Under the pieces are notes generated by a model. It saw only the letters and a list, made by a program, of their open reading frames with translations. It did no database searches and was not told the origin of the DNA. The position numbers were made by a program, and so were the translations under genes. A stretch of DNA of 47,174 nt from an uncultured Clostridia bacterium (GTDB lineage: Bacteria; Bacillota; Clostridia; Peptostreptococcales; Anaerovoracaceae). The DNA is taken from the NCBI GenBank assembly GCA_934233735.1, contig CAKQGQ010000018.1, forward strand, positions 1 to 47,174, read 5' to 3'. Shown piece by piece: positions 1 through 8,611 of this stretch (the first letter of the stretch is position 1; every line of letters starts with the position of its first letter).

Positions 1-36
1 ATTTAACCCTAAAAGTCCATATTTTAATTTTTCCAT
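1..36 (-). CDS. 5' end of a divergent gene, cut by the left edge (product unknown)
   Basis: Only the first 12 codons are in the window, reading MEKLKYGLLGLN. The ATG at 36 is preceded by GGAGGG (46-51, minus strand) at a spacing of 9 nt, and a perfect sigma-54 promoter lies about 55 bp upstream. The peptide is too short to identify. The arrangement with the enhancer-binding regulator that starts at 349 implies that this gene or operon is its target. This rests on the start codon, RBS and promoter only. Confidence 0.6.
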   Translation of the reverse strand, partial: MEKLKYGLLGLN

Positions 37-90
37 GATTTTTGTCCCTCCCGGAAATAAATTTTGATGCATCTTTTGCTTGTAGATAGA

Positions 91-105
91 GCAAGTATCG
101 TGCCA
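91..105 (-). promoter_or_regulatory. sigma-54 (-24/-12) promoter of the divergent left-edge gene
   Basis: The minus strand reads TGGCACG-ATAC-TTGC, an exact match to the consensus TGGCACG-N4-TTGC. The expected transcription start is near position 80, which gives a leader of about 44 nt before the RBS and ATG at 36. A sigma-54 activator is encoded divergently at 349. Confidence 0.85.
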
Positions 106-204
106 AGTAAATTCCTGTTTTTCCCTTCAAAACCCGAAAGCCTTGAAATGACTGCTTCCTTTTTTTTGCGTGGATGTCTTTTTCGGGTAATTATGCATTT
201 TTAC

Positions 205-224
205 ACATACAATCTATTGTATGT
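205..224. promoter_or_regulatory. Probable upstream activator site (perfect inverted repeat)
   Basis: ACATACAAT-CT-ATTGTATGT is a perfect 9-bp inverted repeat with a 2-bp spacer. It lies about 100-120 bp upstream of the -24 element at 105, the usual distance for an enhancer-binding-protein site. TTGTAT half-sites recur near 236-261, next to the activator's own promoter, so autoregulation is possible. The assignment is inferred from symmetry and position. Confidence 0.6.
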
Positions 225-261
225 TTTTTAGACTGTTTGTATTATTTCTTAACAATTTGTA

Positions 262-290
262 TTGATTTTTTGCAATTCAGATGTTAAAAT
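262..290 (+). promoter_or_regulatory. Sigma-70-type promoter of the sigma-54 activator gene
   Basis: TTGATT (262-267), a 17-bp spacer and TAAAAT (285-290). Transcription would begin near 297, so a translation start at 262 is excluded and the ATG at 349 is supported. Confidence 0.55.
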
Positions 291-348
291 CTTTATAAAT
301 GTTCCTATGAAAAAAAATGCATGGATATACACGAAAGCGAGGAAAAAG

Positions 349-1725
349 ATGGCTCAAACCGATAAAGTTTTTGCGGAATTATTCAACCAGTCCGACTCTG
401 TTCTGATCTGCGATGTCCGCGGAAAGGTTCTGTATTATCAGGACTATAACGACCAAATCAATATGATTCGTGATGAAGATGCCGTCGGGCACTCGATTTA
501 CGAGCTTTACCCGTTCTTTAACCGCGACGATTTCACGACTTTCCGCGCAATCGACCAAAAAAAACCGATTTTAAACGAACTTCAGCTCTTTGAAGTAAAT
601 GGCGTACCGAAAAAATCGCTCAATTCTTCCTACCCGCTCATCAACGAAACGGGCGTTTTAGGCTGCATGACGCTTTCGGTGGAACTGACGGACAACTCGC
701 ATCGCCAAAAAAAATTGCGTCTGCTTTCAAAATACAATTTCGAGGATATTATCACGCAAAACAGAAAGTTTAAAGAAAGCTTCGAGACGCTCAAGCGAAT
801 CGCCGCAACCGATGCCAGCGTGCTGATTTACGGCGAAACCGGTACCGGTAAAGAACTGATTGCACACACGATCCATGCCAACAGTCCGCGGCGTGGTCTG
901 CCGTTTCTGATTCAGAACTGCGCGGCAATTCCCGACAATCTGATGGAAAGTATTTTGTTCGGTTCCAGCAAAGGCAGCTTTACCGGCGCCATTGATAAGG
1001 CGGGACTCTTTGAAGTCGCGGACGGCGGAACGCTTTATCTGGACGAGGTCAATTCGCTTTCTTTGGATTTACAGGGCAAACTCCTGCGCGCACTGGAAAA
1101 CAACAGTATCCGAAGAATCGGTGAAAATGAGGAACGGGAAGTCGATGTCCGCATCATCGCTTCGACAAACGAAAATCTGGCAAAGATGGTGAAGGAAAAC
1201 CGTTTCCGTAAAGACCTGTTCTATCGTCTGAATGTCACTAACTATGCGATTCCGTCCCTGCGCGAGCGTACCGACGACATCCCGCTTTTGTGTGACCACT
1301 ATATCAATATTTTTAATCAGCGTCTGAATCACAGCATCATTGGCCTTGACAGCGAAGTTCTGGCATTTTTCCGGGCTTATCCGTGGGACGGGAATGTCCG
1401 TGAGTTGAAGAATGTGCTGGAACACAGCTGCACAATAAAGCCGGACGGCATGATTACGATTCACGATCTGCCGGACTATATGTTTAATCAGAGAACTTTG
1501 GAAAGCGTCGTTTTGAAGGAGCAGATTTTTACCAGCACACAGCTTGCGGTAGAGGCTTTAATCAAGCCGGGAACTTCACTGGATGCGCAGCTTTCCATCT
1601 TAGAAGAGGAAATTTTGAGAGGCGCGGTTGCGCGCAACCGCTACAATATTTCAAAAACCGCCGCCGAATTAAAAATTTCCCGTCAAACGCTGTACGGGAA
1701 ATTGAAAAAATATAATATGCTGTGA
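349..1725 (+). CDS. Sigma-54-dependent enhancer-binding regulator (PAS-AAA+-Fis HTH)
   Basis: A transcriptional activator that remodels sigma-54 RNA polymerase by ATP hydrolysis. About 458 aa. Residues ~1-115 form a PAS-like sensory region, and the AAA+ domain follows with Walker A GETGTGKE (~162-169), a GSFTGA sigma-54 contact loop (~209-214, a variant of GAFTGA) and a Walker B ending in LDE. A Fis-type helix-turn-helix (TAAELKISRQTLYGKL) ends the protein. There is no phosphoacceptor receiver domain, so the signal is probably a small ligand or redox state sensed by PAS. The ATG at 349 is preferred because AGGA lies 5 nt upstream; the longer frame from 262 begins inside the promoter. Its likely target is the divergent gene at the left edge. 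The ligand is unknown. Confidence 0.9.
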   Translation: MAQTDKVFAELFNQSDSVLICDVRGKVLYYQDYNDQINMIRDEDAVGHSIYELYPFFNRDDFTTFRAIDQKKPILNELQLFEVNGVPKKSLNSSYPLINETGVLGCMTLSVELTDNSHRQKKLRLLSKYNFEDIITQNRKFKESFETLKRIAATDASVLIYGETGTGKELIAHTIHANSPRRGLPFLIQNCAAIPDNLMESILFGSSKGSFTGAIDKAGLFEVADGGTLYLDEVNSLSLDLQGKLLRALENNSIRRIGENEEREVDVRIIASTNENLAKMVKENRFRKDLFYRLNVTNYAIPSLRERTDDIPLLCDHYINIFNQRLNHSIIGLDSEVLAFFRAYPWDGNVRELKNVLEHSCTIKPDGMITIHDLPDYMFNQRTLESVVLKEQIFTSTQLAVEALIKPGTSLDAQLSILEEEILRGAVARNRYNISKTAAELKISRQTLYGKLKKYNML

Positions 1726-1727
1726 TT

Positions 1728-1768
1728 AAAAAAGGAACCCAGCGCTGCCATTCTGTCAGGTTCCTTTT
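1728..1768. terminator. Bidirectional Rho-independent terminator between convergent genes
   Basis: AAAAGGAACC (1730-1739) pairs with GGTTCCTTTT (1759-1768), with A/T tracts on both sides. It can end both the sigma-54 activator mRNA and the phosphate operon mRNA coming from the right. Confidence 0.8.
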
Positions 1769-1773
1769 GCTTA

Positions 1774-3453
1774 TTACACATTCTTCGGAAAAACGACTGT
1801 AATCGTCGTGCCGACGCCCTCTTCACTTTCCACATTGATCGTGCCGCCTAGGTAGCCGACGCCGTGCTTTACAATCGACAGTCCCAGTCCGGTGCCGCCG
1901 ATTTTCTTCGAGTGGCTCTTATCTACGCGGTAGAAGCGCTCGAAAATGCGTTCCTGCTCGCCCTTCGGGATGCCGATTCCGGTGTCTTTAACCGTCAGAA
2001 CGCATCTGCCGGCTTCGCTGCGGACCGTCACGCTCACGCTTCCGCCCTTTTTATTGTATTTAATCGCATTTTCGCAGAGATTGTATACAATTTCGTCCGC
2101 GATGTAATCAACGCCTTTCATTACCGCACTCGTGCCGACACACTTCAGCTCGACATCGTTTTCCTGTGCTTTGCGCGAAAGACGCATAACGGCTTCCTGC
2201 GTGATTTCCCAGAGATCGATTACACCTTTTTCCTGTACTATCGTACTTTCATCAAGCTGTGAAAGACGCATAATATCGTCGATCAGCGAAATCAGCCGTG
2301 CGGATTCTTCCTTGATTGTACCCGCGAAGCCTTTGACATCCTCCGGTTTCACCATGCCGGAAGCCAGCATATCCGAAACGCCGTAAATCGAAGTCAGCGG
2401 TGTCTTGAGTTCATGCGATACATTGGAAGTGAACTCCCTGCGCATACGCTCGCCGCGCTCTCTTTCAGTCACATCCATCAGAATCAGAATCACGCCGGTC
2501 GTTTCACGCCCTTCCTTTACAGGACTTGCGATTACCTCACAGGTAAATTCATCGCCCTCAATATAGACTTGCGCGTGTTCACCCAAAAGTGCCTCCTGCA
2601 CAACGCTGCGGAACGGCTCGCTGCGGTTCAGCTTCAGAACCGAACCCTCGATTTTTTCTGCCGCGGAAACATCCACCCCGAGCATTTTCAAAGCACCGGA
2701 GTTGTAGCTGAGAATTTCCGCGTCTTTATCGAGAATAATCAGACCCTCGCTCATGTTTTCAGTGATAATATTGAATTCTTCTCTTCTTTTGCGAAGCTTT
2801 TCCATCTGCCGGCGAATGCTGTCGTTTTGCTGAGAGATGCGGTGCAAAAGCGGTCCGAGCTCATCGTAGCTTTCGCGGATGTCCGGATGGTCAAGGTCGA
2901 TTTCGTTAATCGGACGAATGATTGCCTTCGCCACACGATAAGAAATCGCCGCACCTAAAAGAAAGAGGATTGCTATCGTCAGAAGCATCATTCCCGCCGT
3001 ATCCAGCAAAAGCCGCATACGGGAATTATGGCTCATGGAAATACGGATAATATCTCCATCTGCCGTCTTTTTCGCATAGTAACGCATATCCTGCGCCAGC
3101 GTGTAGGATACGCGCGTTGCATAGCCTTCGCCTTCGGTCAGAGCCTCTTTGACTTCTTCCCTCTGCATATGGTTTTCCATTTTATGTGTATCTGCGGCGC
3201 TGTCATACAGAACGTCCCCTGTAGCTGAAAGCAGTGTAATCCGGCTCGGGATATCCTGCCTTGCTTCAAGTGCATCGAGGTAGCTTCTGCCGCCCGTCAG
3301 CCAGCCCTCTTCCACAAGGACGGCTTCTCCGGCAAGCTGATCGTCGAGCTTTTCGCCCATATAATCGTATAGAATGCCCGTCACAAGTCCTGCGCAAATG
3401 AGCATGATAATCAGGGAAACGCTGACTACGCCGATAAATATTTTCCTTGTCAT
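1774..3453 (-). CDS. phoR: Phosphate-sensing histidine kinase PhoR
   Basis: Membrane sensor kinase of the two-component system for phosphate starvation; it phosphorylates the response regulator encoded just upstream. 559 aa: TM1 ~5-30, an extracytoplasmic segment ~31-147, TM2 ~152-172, a HAMP-like linker, a PAS domain ~225-330, HisKA with the phosphoacceptor in NVSHELKTPL (H347), and HATPase_c with N-box ENAIKYN (~461), DTGIGIP and GGTGLGLSIVK. The start overlaps the phoB stop by 4 nt (ATGA), so the two are translationally coupled. It is the last gene of the pst-pho operon. The length and the single extracytoplasmic loop match Gram-positive PhoR. Confidence 0.92.
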   Translation of the reverse strand: MTRKIFIGVVSVSLIIMLICAGLVTGILYDYMGEKLDDQLAGEAVLVEEGWLTGGRSYLDALEARQDIPSRITLLSATGDVLYDSAADTHKMENHMQREEVKEALTEGEGYATRVSYTLAQDMRYYAKKTADGDIIRISMSHNSRMRLLLDTAGMMLLTIAILFLLGAAISYRVAKAIIRPINEIDLDHPDIRESYDELGPLLHRISQQNDSIRRQMEKLRKRREEFNIITENMSEGLIILDKDAEILSYNSGALKMLGVDVSAAEKIEGSVLKLNRSEPFRSVVQEALLGEHAQVYIEGDEFTCEVIASPVKEGRETTGVILILMDVTERERGERMRREFTSNVSHELKTPLTSIYGVSDMLASGMVKPEDVKGFAGTIKEESARLISLIDDIMRLSQLDESTIVQEKGVIDLWEITQEAVMRLSRKAQENDVELKCVGTSAVMKGVDYIADEIVYNLCENAIKYNKKGGSVSVTVRSEAGRCVLTVKDTGIGIPKGEQERIFERFYRVDKSHSKKIGGTGLGLSIVKHGVGYLGGTINVESEEGVGTTITVVFPKNV

Positions 3454-4133
3454 ACGCTTCTGCCTCCAATTCTATAACCGATGCCGCGTACCGTTTCCAC
3501 CAGGCTTCCCGCCTCGCCGAGCTTCGTGCGAAGCGTCCGGATATGTACATCGACCGTGCGGTTTTCGCCGTCGAATTCGTACCCCCAGATTTCCTGCAAA
3601 ATCTGATCACGCGTCATAACATTTCCTTTATTTTTTACTAAATAGCATAAAAGCTGAAACTCCTTCAACGTCAAAACCACATCTTTTCCGTTTACCTGAA
3701 TGATGTGCTTTGCCGGGTTCAGATACAATGCACCGTTATGATAGTCCCCCGTATCCATCGCCGCCGTCACATCTGCACGGCGCAGAAGCGCCTTTACTCT
3801 GGCAATCAGCTCCATCGTTCCAAACGGCTTGGTCACATAATCATCCGCTCCGCCGTCAAGTCCCAGAACCTTGTCGTATTCCGTGCTCTTGGCCGTCAGC
3901 ATCATAACCGGCATGTCCTTTGTATCCGGGCGGTTTCTGAGTTTTCTCATAACGCTCAGCCCGTCTTCTTCCGGCAGCATGATGTCCAGAATCGCCATGT
4001 TCGGCTTTTCCTTCTCCACCGCCTTCCAAAACGCACTCGGCACATCAAATCCTTCCGTCAAAAGTCCGGAGTTATTCAGCGCATATGTTACAAAATTTCT
4101 GATATTGTCATCATCTTCCAATAAATAGATCAT
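3450..4133 (-). CDS. phoB: Response regulator PhoB/PhoP (OmpR family)
   Basis: 227 aa. Receiver domain ~1-115 with acidic pocket E6/D7/D8, phosphoacceptor D50 (ILDIMLP), a conserved Thr in MLTAK and a Lys in VTKPF. A winged-helix OmpR-type DNA-binding domain covers ~130-225 and ends VRTLRTKLGE...VRGIGYR. When phosphorylated by PhoR it binds Pho boxes upstream of phosphate genes, probably including the pstS promoter at about 8220-8263. It lies between phoU and phoR, directly abutting phoU and overlapping phoR by 4 nt. The name PhoP would be used in Bacillus nomenclature. Confidence 0.92.
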   Translation of the reverse strand: MIYLLEDDDNIRNFVTYALNNSGLLTEGFDVPSAFWKAVEKEKPNMAILDIMLPEEDGLSVMRKLRNRPDTKDMPVMMLTAKSTEYDKVLGLDGGADDYVTKPFGTMELIARVKALLRRADVTAAMDTGDYHNGALYLNPAKHIIQVNGKDVVLTLKEFQLLCYLVKNKGNVMTRDQILQEIWGYEFDGENRTVDVHIRTLRTKLGEAGSLVETVRGIGYRIGGRSV

Positions 4134-4802
4134 TTAATTCGTCTCCTCCGGGTGCGCTCCCGTCAATCCGTATACAACCCACTCTGCAATATTCGTCGCG
4201 TGGTCTCCCACCCTTTCAATATATTTCGCAATCATCAGAATGTCAAGCAAAAATTGCCCATCCGACTTCTCCGCCTCTCCTTGCGTAAGACTTTCGATCA
4301 AATCTGCTTTAACCCGCTCAAAATAACTGTCCACCATATCGTCGTCCAGGATTACCTTGCGGGCCTTTTCGGCGTTCTGCTCAACGAACGCGTTGATACT
4401 TGAGCTGAGCATCCCTTTTGCAAATTCCGACATATTTTTCAGATGCTGTGCATTTGGAATTTCCCGCTCTGCCATATATTTTACAATCTCGGCAATGTCC
4501 GCTGCCTGATCACCGATACGTTCCATATCCGAAATCATTTTCAATGCCGATGAGATAATGCGAAGATCTCTTGCCACCGGCTGCTGCTGAAGCAGAAGCC
4601 GCATGCACAGATTTTCGATGTCCCTTTCCAGCTGGTCAATCTGTCTTTCTCTCTCCTCCGCTTTTTCGATGAGAGTCTCGTCCTTATCAAAAATCGCACG
4701 GACTGCACAGGTCATTGCGTCCTCGCAAAGTGCACCCATGTTAATCAGTTCCGTATTCAGCTTCTCGAGCTGCCGGTCAAATCTGTTTCTCATATCAACC
4801 AA
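4134..4802 (-). CDS. phoU: Phosphate signalling protein PhoU
   Basis: 222 aa, all alpha-helical, with two tandem PhoU three-helix domains (~10-105 and ~115-215). Conserved features include the N-terminal FDRQLEKL...CEDAM region and the repeated RIGDQAADIAE and RVGDHATNIAEW metal-binding type motifs. PhoU links the transport state of PstSCAB to PhoR, keeping the kinase in its inhibitory state when phosphate is plentiful. The start overlaps the end of pstB by 8 nt. Position and length are typical. Confidence 0.94.
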   Translation of the reverse strand: MVDMRNRFDRQLEKLNTELINMGALCEDAMTCAVRAIFDKDETLIEKAEERERQIDQLERDIENLCMRLLLQQQPVARDLRIISSALKMISDMERIGDQAADIAEIVKYMAEREIPNAQHLKNMSEFAKGMLSSSINAFVEQNAEKARKVILDDDMVDSYFERVKADLIESLTQGEAEKSDGQFLLDILMIAKYIERVGDHATNIAEWVVYGLTGAHPEETN

Positions 4803-5544
4803 ACCTCCCTGTGATGTAATCTTCTGTTCGTTTGTCCTTCGGCAAAGTGAACAGCGTCTCCGTATCGTTAAACTCTACAACCTCTCCGAGCAGGAAAAAT
4901 GCCGTTTTATCCGAAATTCGGCTTGCCTGCTGCATATTATGCGTTACCATGATAATTGTATAGTTTTCCTTCAGTTCTTCCGCTAAATCCTCAATTTTCG
5001 AGGTTGAAATCGGATCCAGCGCCGAGGTCGGCTCATCCATCAGCAAAACCTCCGGTTCCACTGCCAGCGCCCTCGCTATGCAAAGTCTCTGCTGCTGACC
5101 TCCCGAAAGCCCCAGAGCGCTTGTTCTCAGTCTGTCTTTGACTTCATCCCAGATTGCCGCACCACGCAGCGATTTTTCTACGATTTCGTCCAGTGCGACT
5201 TTGTTGTGAACGCCGTGGGTGCGTGGTCCGTAAGCGATGTTGTCATAAATGCTCATCGGGAAAGGATTCGGTTTCTGGAAAACCATTCCGACCCGTTTTC
5301 TGAGCAGATTCACATCCATGTCTCCGTAAATATCTTCTCCGTCCAATCGAATATCTCCTGTGATTTTGCAGCCTTCCACGAGGTCGTTCATCCGGTTCAG
5401 CGATTTCAAAAGTGTCGACTTGCCGCAGCCCGAAGGTCCGATAAAAGCTGTAATTTCCTTTTCGGGAATGTCTAAGTCCACATTCTTGAGTGCATGAAAA
5501 TCACCATAGAACAGATTCATATTGTGTATTGTCATTTTGTCCAT
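4795..5544 (-). CDS. pstB: Phosphate ABC transporter ATP-binding protein PstB
   Basis: 249 aa cytoplasmic ATPase of the high-affinity phosphate importer. Walker A GPSGCGKST at 36-44, signature LSGGQQQR at ~147-154, Walker B VLLMDEPTSALD and the H-loop MVTHNM. PstB drives uptake through PstC/PstA. GGAAGG lies about 11 nt upstream of the ATG, and 28 nt separate it from pstA. The sequence is very close to the family consensus, with no unusual residue. Confidence 0.96.
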   Translation of the reverse strand: MDKMTIHNMNLFYGDFHALKNVDLDIPEKEITAFIGPSGCGKSTLLKSLNRMNDLVEGCKITGDIRLDGEDIYGDMDVNLLRKRVGMVFQKPNPFPMSIYDNIAYGPRTHGVHNKVALDEIVEKSLRGAAIWDEVKDRLRTSALGLSGGQQQRLCIARALAVEPEVLLMDEPTSALDPISTSKIEDLAEELKENYTIIMVTHNMQQASRISDKTAFFLLGEVVEFNDTETLFTLPKDKRTEDYITGRFG

Positions 5545-5572
5545 ATCTTTTTTCCTTCCTTTCCGAGCTCTA

Positions 5573-6406
5573 TCATTTTGCAGTCAGTTTTTTTGCTGCG
5601 ACACTCGACAATGCATTAATTCCGATTACGAGGAAGAGAAGCACTGCCGCAACCGCATATGCCTGCTCTGTATACAGACCCTCTGTAAGCAGCGCATACA
5701 GGTGTACCGAAAGCGTGCTTGCTGAAGTGAACAGTCCCTTTGCCACGACCGGGTTGGTTCCCGATGTGAAGATCAGTGCCGCCGATTCTCCGACAATTCT
5801 GCCGATTGCAAGAATGATGCCTGCCGCAATTCCCGGAACCGCCGACGGAAGCACAATGTGGAAAACCGTTCTGAGTTTTCCGGCTCCAAGTCCGAAGCTG
5901 CCTTCCCTGAAAGAATCCGGAACTGCCATCAGAGCCTCTTCCGTTGTTCTGATAATCAACGGAAGAATCATAATTGCCAATGTGATAACGCCCGCAATCA
6001 GCGTGTAGCTCCAGCCCAAAGTGATGACGAAAACGATGAAGCCGAACAGCCCGTATACAATGGACGGAATTCCCGCCAAAGTCTCTGCCGTCACGCGGAT
6101 CAGCTTTACAAGCTTACTGCCCTTTTTCGCATATTCCACGAGGTAGATTGCCGCAAATACGCCGATTGGCACTGCCAAAAGCAAAGTAAGCGCTGTCATA
6201 ATCAAAGTGTTGATAATCGCCGGTGTCATCGACTGATTTTCGCCGTTGTACTCCCATGCGAAGATGCCCGGAAGGCTCAAATTCGGTACGCCGTGCCAAA
6301 GAATATATCCAATCAGAAAAAGCACGACCGCCGCTGTAATAACCGCTGCCAGATTCACCAGCAAAAAGAGAATTAGGGAGAGCGGATGATTTTTGTATCT
6401 TTTCAT
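5573..6406 (-). CDS. pstA: Phosphate ABC transporter permease PstA
   Basis: 277 aa inner-membrane permease with about six hydrophobic segments. The permease motif EALMAVPDSFREGSFGLGAGKLRT (~180-200) is the EAA loop that docks PstB. Together with PstC it forms the phosphate channel. The ATG overlaps the pstC stop (ATGA), and the RBS (GGGGGG) lies inside the pstC end. Confidence 0.94.
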   Translation of the reverse strand: MKRYKNHPLSLILFLLVNLAAVITAAVVLFLIGYILWHGVPNLSLPGIFAWEYNGENQSMTPAIINTLIMTALTLLLAVPIGVFAAIYLVEYAKKGSKLVKLIRVTAETLAGIPSIVYGLFGFIVFVITLGWSYTLIAGVITLAIMILPLIIRTTEEALMAVPDSFREGSFGLGAGKLRTVFHIVLPSAVPGIAAGIILAIGRIVGESAALIFTSGTNPVVAKGLFTSASTLSVHLYALLTEGLYTEQAYAVAAVLLFLVIGINALSSVAAKKLTAK

Positions 6407-7257
6407 TTTTTATCCCCCCTTTTCACCAGAGAGAAGCAAATATTGATAATCAGTATGAACACGAACAGCACCACTGCCGTTGCAATCAGCGCGTCCCTGT
6501 GCATACCCTTTGCTGCATATCCCATTTCCAGTACGATATTGATTGTCATGGTACGCACGCCCGATGTCAGCGACTCCGGAATGACCGGCTGGTTTCCTGC
6601 AACCATTACAACCGCCATCGTCTCGCCGATAGCTCTGCCGATGCCGAGAATGATTCCCGCCATGATTCCGGATTTAGCCGCCGGAACCGTCGTGAAAAAC
6701 ACACTTCTTTCGTGAGTCGCGCCGAGTGCGAGCGCCCCTTCATAATAGCTTTCCGGTACCGCACGAATGGCTGCTTCCGAAACGCTGATAATCGTCGGCA
6801 GTATCATAATTCCAAGCATGATGGATGCCGTAAGTACGCCTTTGCCGCTGGTTCCCGTCAGCTGCTGCATAACCGGAACGATGACCATCAAGCCAAAGAA
6901 TCCGTAGATGATCGACGGGATTCCCGCAAGCAGGTCGATGGCAGGCTTGAGGATTCTATAGACTCCTCTCGGACAGAATTTTGCCATATAAATCGCACAA
7001 AGCAGTCCCATCGGAACGCCGATGGTAATAGCGCCCGCCGTCACATAGCAGCTTCCGACAATCATCGGAAGGATTCCAAAATGGTTTTCGAGCGGTTTCC
7101 ACACCGTCCCCGTCAGGAAGTTCAATACGCCAATTTCTCCGATAGTCGGAAGACCCTCGGAGAAAAGGAACCAGCATATAAGCAGGACTGCCAGAATGGA
7201 TACGGCTGCGGAAAGCAGGAATACGATTTTCATAATTGATTCGGAATACTTTCTCAT
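6403..7257 (-). CDS. pstC: Phosphate ABC transporter permease PstC
   Basis: 284 aa integral membrane protein with about six TM segments. It has the EAA loop SEAAIRAVPESYYEGALALGAT in the middle and the pore-lining AGIPSIIYGFFGL motif shared by PstA and PstC. It is the partner of PstA. It starts 24 nt after the pstS stop and is coupled to pstA by a 4-nt overlap. Confidence 0.94.
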   Translation of the reverse strand: MRKYSESIMKIVFLLSAAVSILAVLLICWFLFSEGLPTIGEIGVLNFLTGTVWKPLENHFGILPMIVGSCYVTAGAITIGVPMGLLCAIYMAKFCPRGVYRILKPAIDLLAGIPSIIYGFFGLMVIVPVMQQLTGTSGKGVLTASIMLGIMILPTIISVSEAAIRAVPESYYEGALALGATHERSVFFTTVPAAKSGIMAGIILGIGRAIGETMAVVMVAGNQPVIPESLTSGVRTMTINIVLEMGYAAKGMHRDALIATAVVLFVFILIINICFSLVKRGDKK

Positions 7258-7281
7258 ATCGTGCCCTCCGTCCTTATATTA

Positions 7282-8145
7282 TTATTTCACCTGCGACCAA
7301 TCTGTTACTTCACCTGTGAAGATTTGTCTGATTTGTTCGCTTGTAAGGTCTTCTACGCTGTTTTCGTTATTTACCACAACTGCGATTCCGTCCATAGCGA
7401 TTGTTGTACCTTCAATGCCTTCTGCTGTTTCTTCCGGCTTCAGATCTCTTGAGGACATTCCGATGTCGCATGCGCCTTCGATTGTGCTTGTGATGCCTGC
7501 GCCGGAACCGGTCTGCTGGATTTCAAGAGTTACATCGTTGTAGATTGCCTTGTAAGCGTCTGCAAGTTTCTGCATAACCGGTGATACGGAAGTGGAACCT
7601 GCTAAAACGATTTTGCCTTTGATTCCCTTCTGAGTTTCGTAATCAGCTGCGTTGTCATCGATTGTGATGTAGCCTTCTTCAGCGATGATGGCCTGACCCT
7701 GTTTGCTGAGGATGAACTTGATGAAGTCCTTAGAAACATCGGTAAGCTTGTCGTTTGTAACAACTAAGAACGGTCTGGATACTGCATAGCTTCCGCCTTT
7801 GATGTTTTCTACGGTAGCGTCTACGCCGTCTACCTTTACAGCCTTTACTGTGTCGTTCAGGGAGCCAAGGGATGCATAACCGATGGAATTCTTGTTTCCT
7901 GCAACGGTTGTCAAAACAACGGATGTGCTCTGGGAGATTTCTGCGGAAGTTGTTGTGTTATCAACATCGTCTACCATAATTCCCATCAGTTCGGTGAATG
8001 CACCTCTTGTACCGGAACCATCTTCTCTTGAAATTACCGTAATCGGTGCACCGTCTGTTTTGCTGTCTGCATTATTGTTTCCGCATCCTGTGAATACTGC
8101 GATTGCCATCACTACGCAAAGTGTTAATGCTAAAATCTTTTTCAT
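7282..8145 (-). CDS. pstS: Phosphate-binding lipoprotein PstS
   Basis: Extracytoplasmic phosphate receptor. With the start at 8145 it is 287 aa and opens with MKKILALTL, a hydrophobic core and lipobox VFTGC (lipidated C21). This start has GGAGG 8 nt upstream; the in-frame ATG at 8151 is only 2 nt from the same RBS and the one at 8169 has none. The PBP-like fold carries phosphate-contact motifs ISREDGSGTRGAFTE and AGSTSVSP. In this protein the order of the two lobes looks permuted relative to E. coli PstS: the SREDGSGTR lobe comes first and the AGSTSVSP lobe second. It is the first gene of the pst-pho operon. Confidence 0.93.
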   Translation of the reverse strand: MKKILALTLCVVMAIAVFTGCGNNNADSKTDGAPITVISREDGSGTRGAFTELMGIMVDDVDNTTTSAEISQSTSVVLTTVAGNKNSIGYASLGSLNDTVKAVKVDGVDATVENIKGGSYAVSRPFLVVTNDKLTDVSKDFIKFILSKQGQAIIAEEGYITIDDNAADYETQKGIKGKIVLAGSTSVSPVMQKLADAYKAIYNDVTLEIQQTGSGAGITSTIEGACDIGMSSRDLKPEETAEGIEGTTIAMDGIAVVVNNENSVEDLTSEQIRQIFTGEVTDWSQVK

Positions 8146-8219
8146 TTTCATTTCCTCCATTTTTCGCAAAGCTTTCCTTTCGAAGCTTTTGTATACTATA
8201 TTTTCCTTTTTACGGTTTT

Positions 8220-8263
8220 AGTATACGGCGGCAATGTTAAGTCTGAAATCGCATTTGCGTTAA
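8220..8263 (-). promoter_or_regulatory. Probable Pho-box promoter of the pst operon
   Basis: On the minus strand TTAACG (8263-8258) and TTAACA (8240-8235) are 23 bp apart, about two helix turns, and a TATACT -10 element (8225-8220) follows 9 bp later with no good -35. Direct TTAACA-type repeats replacing the -35 are the known layout of PhoB/PhoP-activated promoters. The assignment is by analogy. Confidence 0.5.
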
Positions 8264-8327
8264 AAGTAGGTAAAACCTCCGGCACTGGGTGGTGGGTCTC
8301 GCCGGATGGTGGATGCCGGCACGGGGC

Positions 8328-8385
8328 GGAATGTATATTTACATTCCAAATTCAGATTTTGGGGATGTTCGCGTGTATTTTTTAC
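8328..8385 (+). repeat. Element copy A: constant ends with a 20-nt variable centre
   Basis: It starts with the perfect palindrome GGAATGTA-TATT-TACATTCC (8328-8347), then a 20-nt centre (8348-8367), then TTCGCGTGTATTTTTTAC (8368-8385). The ends match copy B at 8541-8596 in opposite orientation, while the centres differ. Confidence 0.75.
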
Positions 8386-8540
8386 CATATAAAGGAAATT
8401 GCCATCTTACGATTATGATGAGAGTTTGGAATGTTATAAAGCGGAAAAGCATAAGTGTTGAAATTTCAACGATTTAGAAAAGAAAAAAACTCAACTATGA
8501 TGCGAATACTTGCGTCCCAAAATGGGTCATGGTAAAACAT

Positions 8541-8596
8541 GTAAAAAAATACACGCGAAGATTGCAAATTTTTAATATCGGAATGTAAATATACAT
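8541..8596 (-). repeat. Element copy B: inverted copy of the 8328-8385 element
   Basis: Read on the minus strand: ATGTATATTTACATTCC (8596-8580), a different 20-nt centre (8579-8560), then TTCGCGTGTATTTTTTTAC (8559-8541). It has the same ends, centre length and order as copy A. The left palindrome arm is degenerate here. Confidence 0.75.
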
Positions 8597-8611
8597 TTTT
8601 CCAAAAAATGT

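Noticed and set aside
262..348. Longer N-terminus of the first sigma-54 activator
   Set aside because: The start at 262 lies within the predicted -35; the ATG at 307 lacks an RBS; 349 has one.
6499..7239. 246-aa open frame opposite pstC
   Set aside because: Antisense shadow with Arg/His/Asn-rich composition; pstC is certain by motif and synteny.
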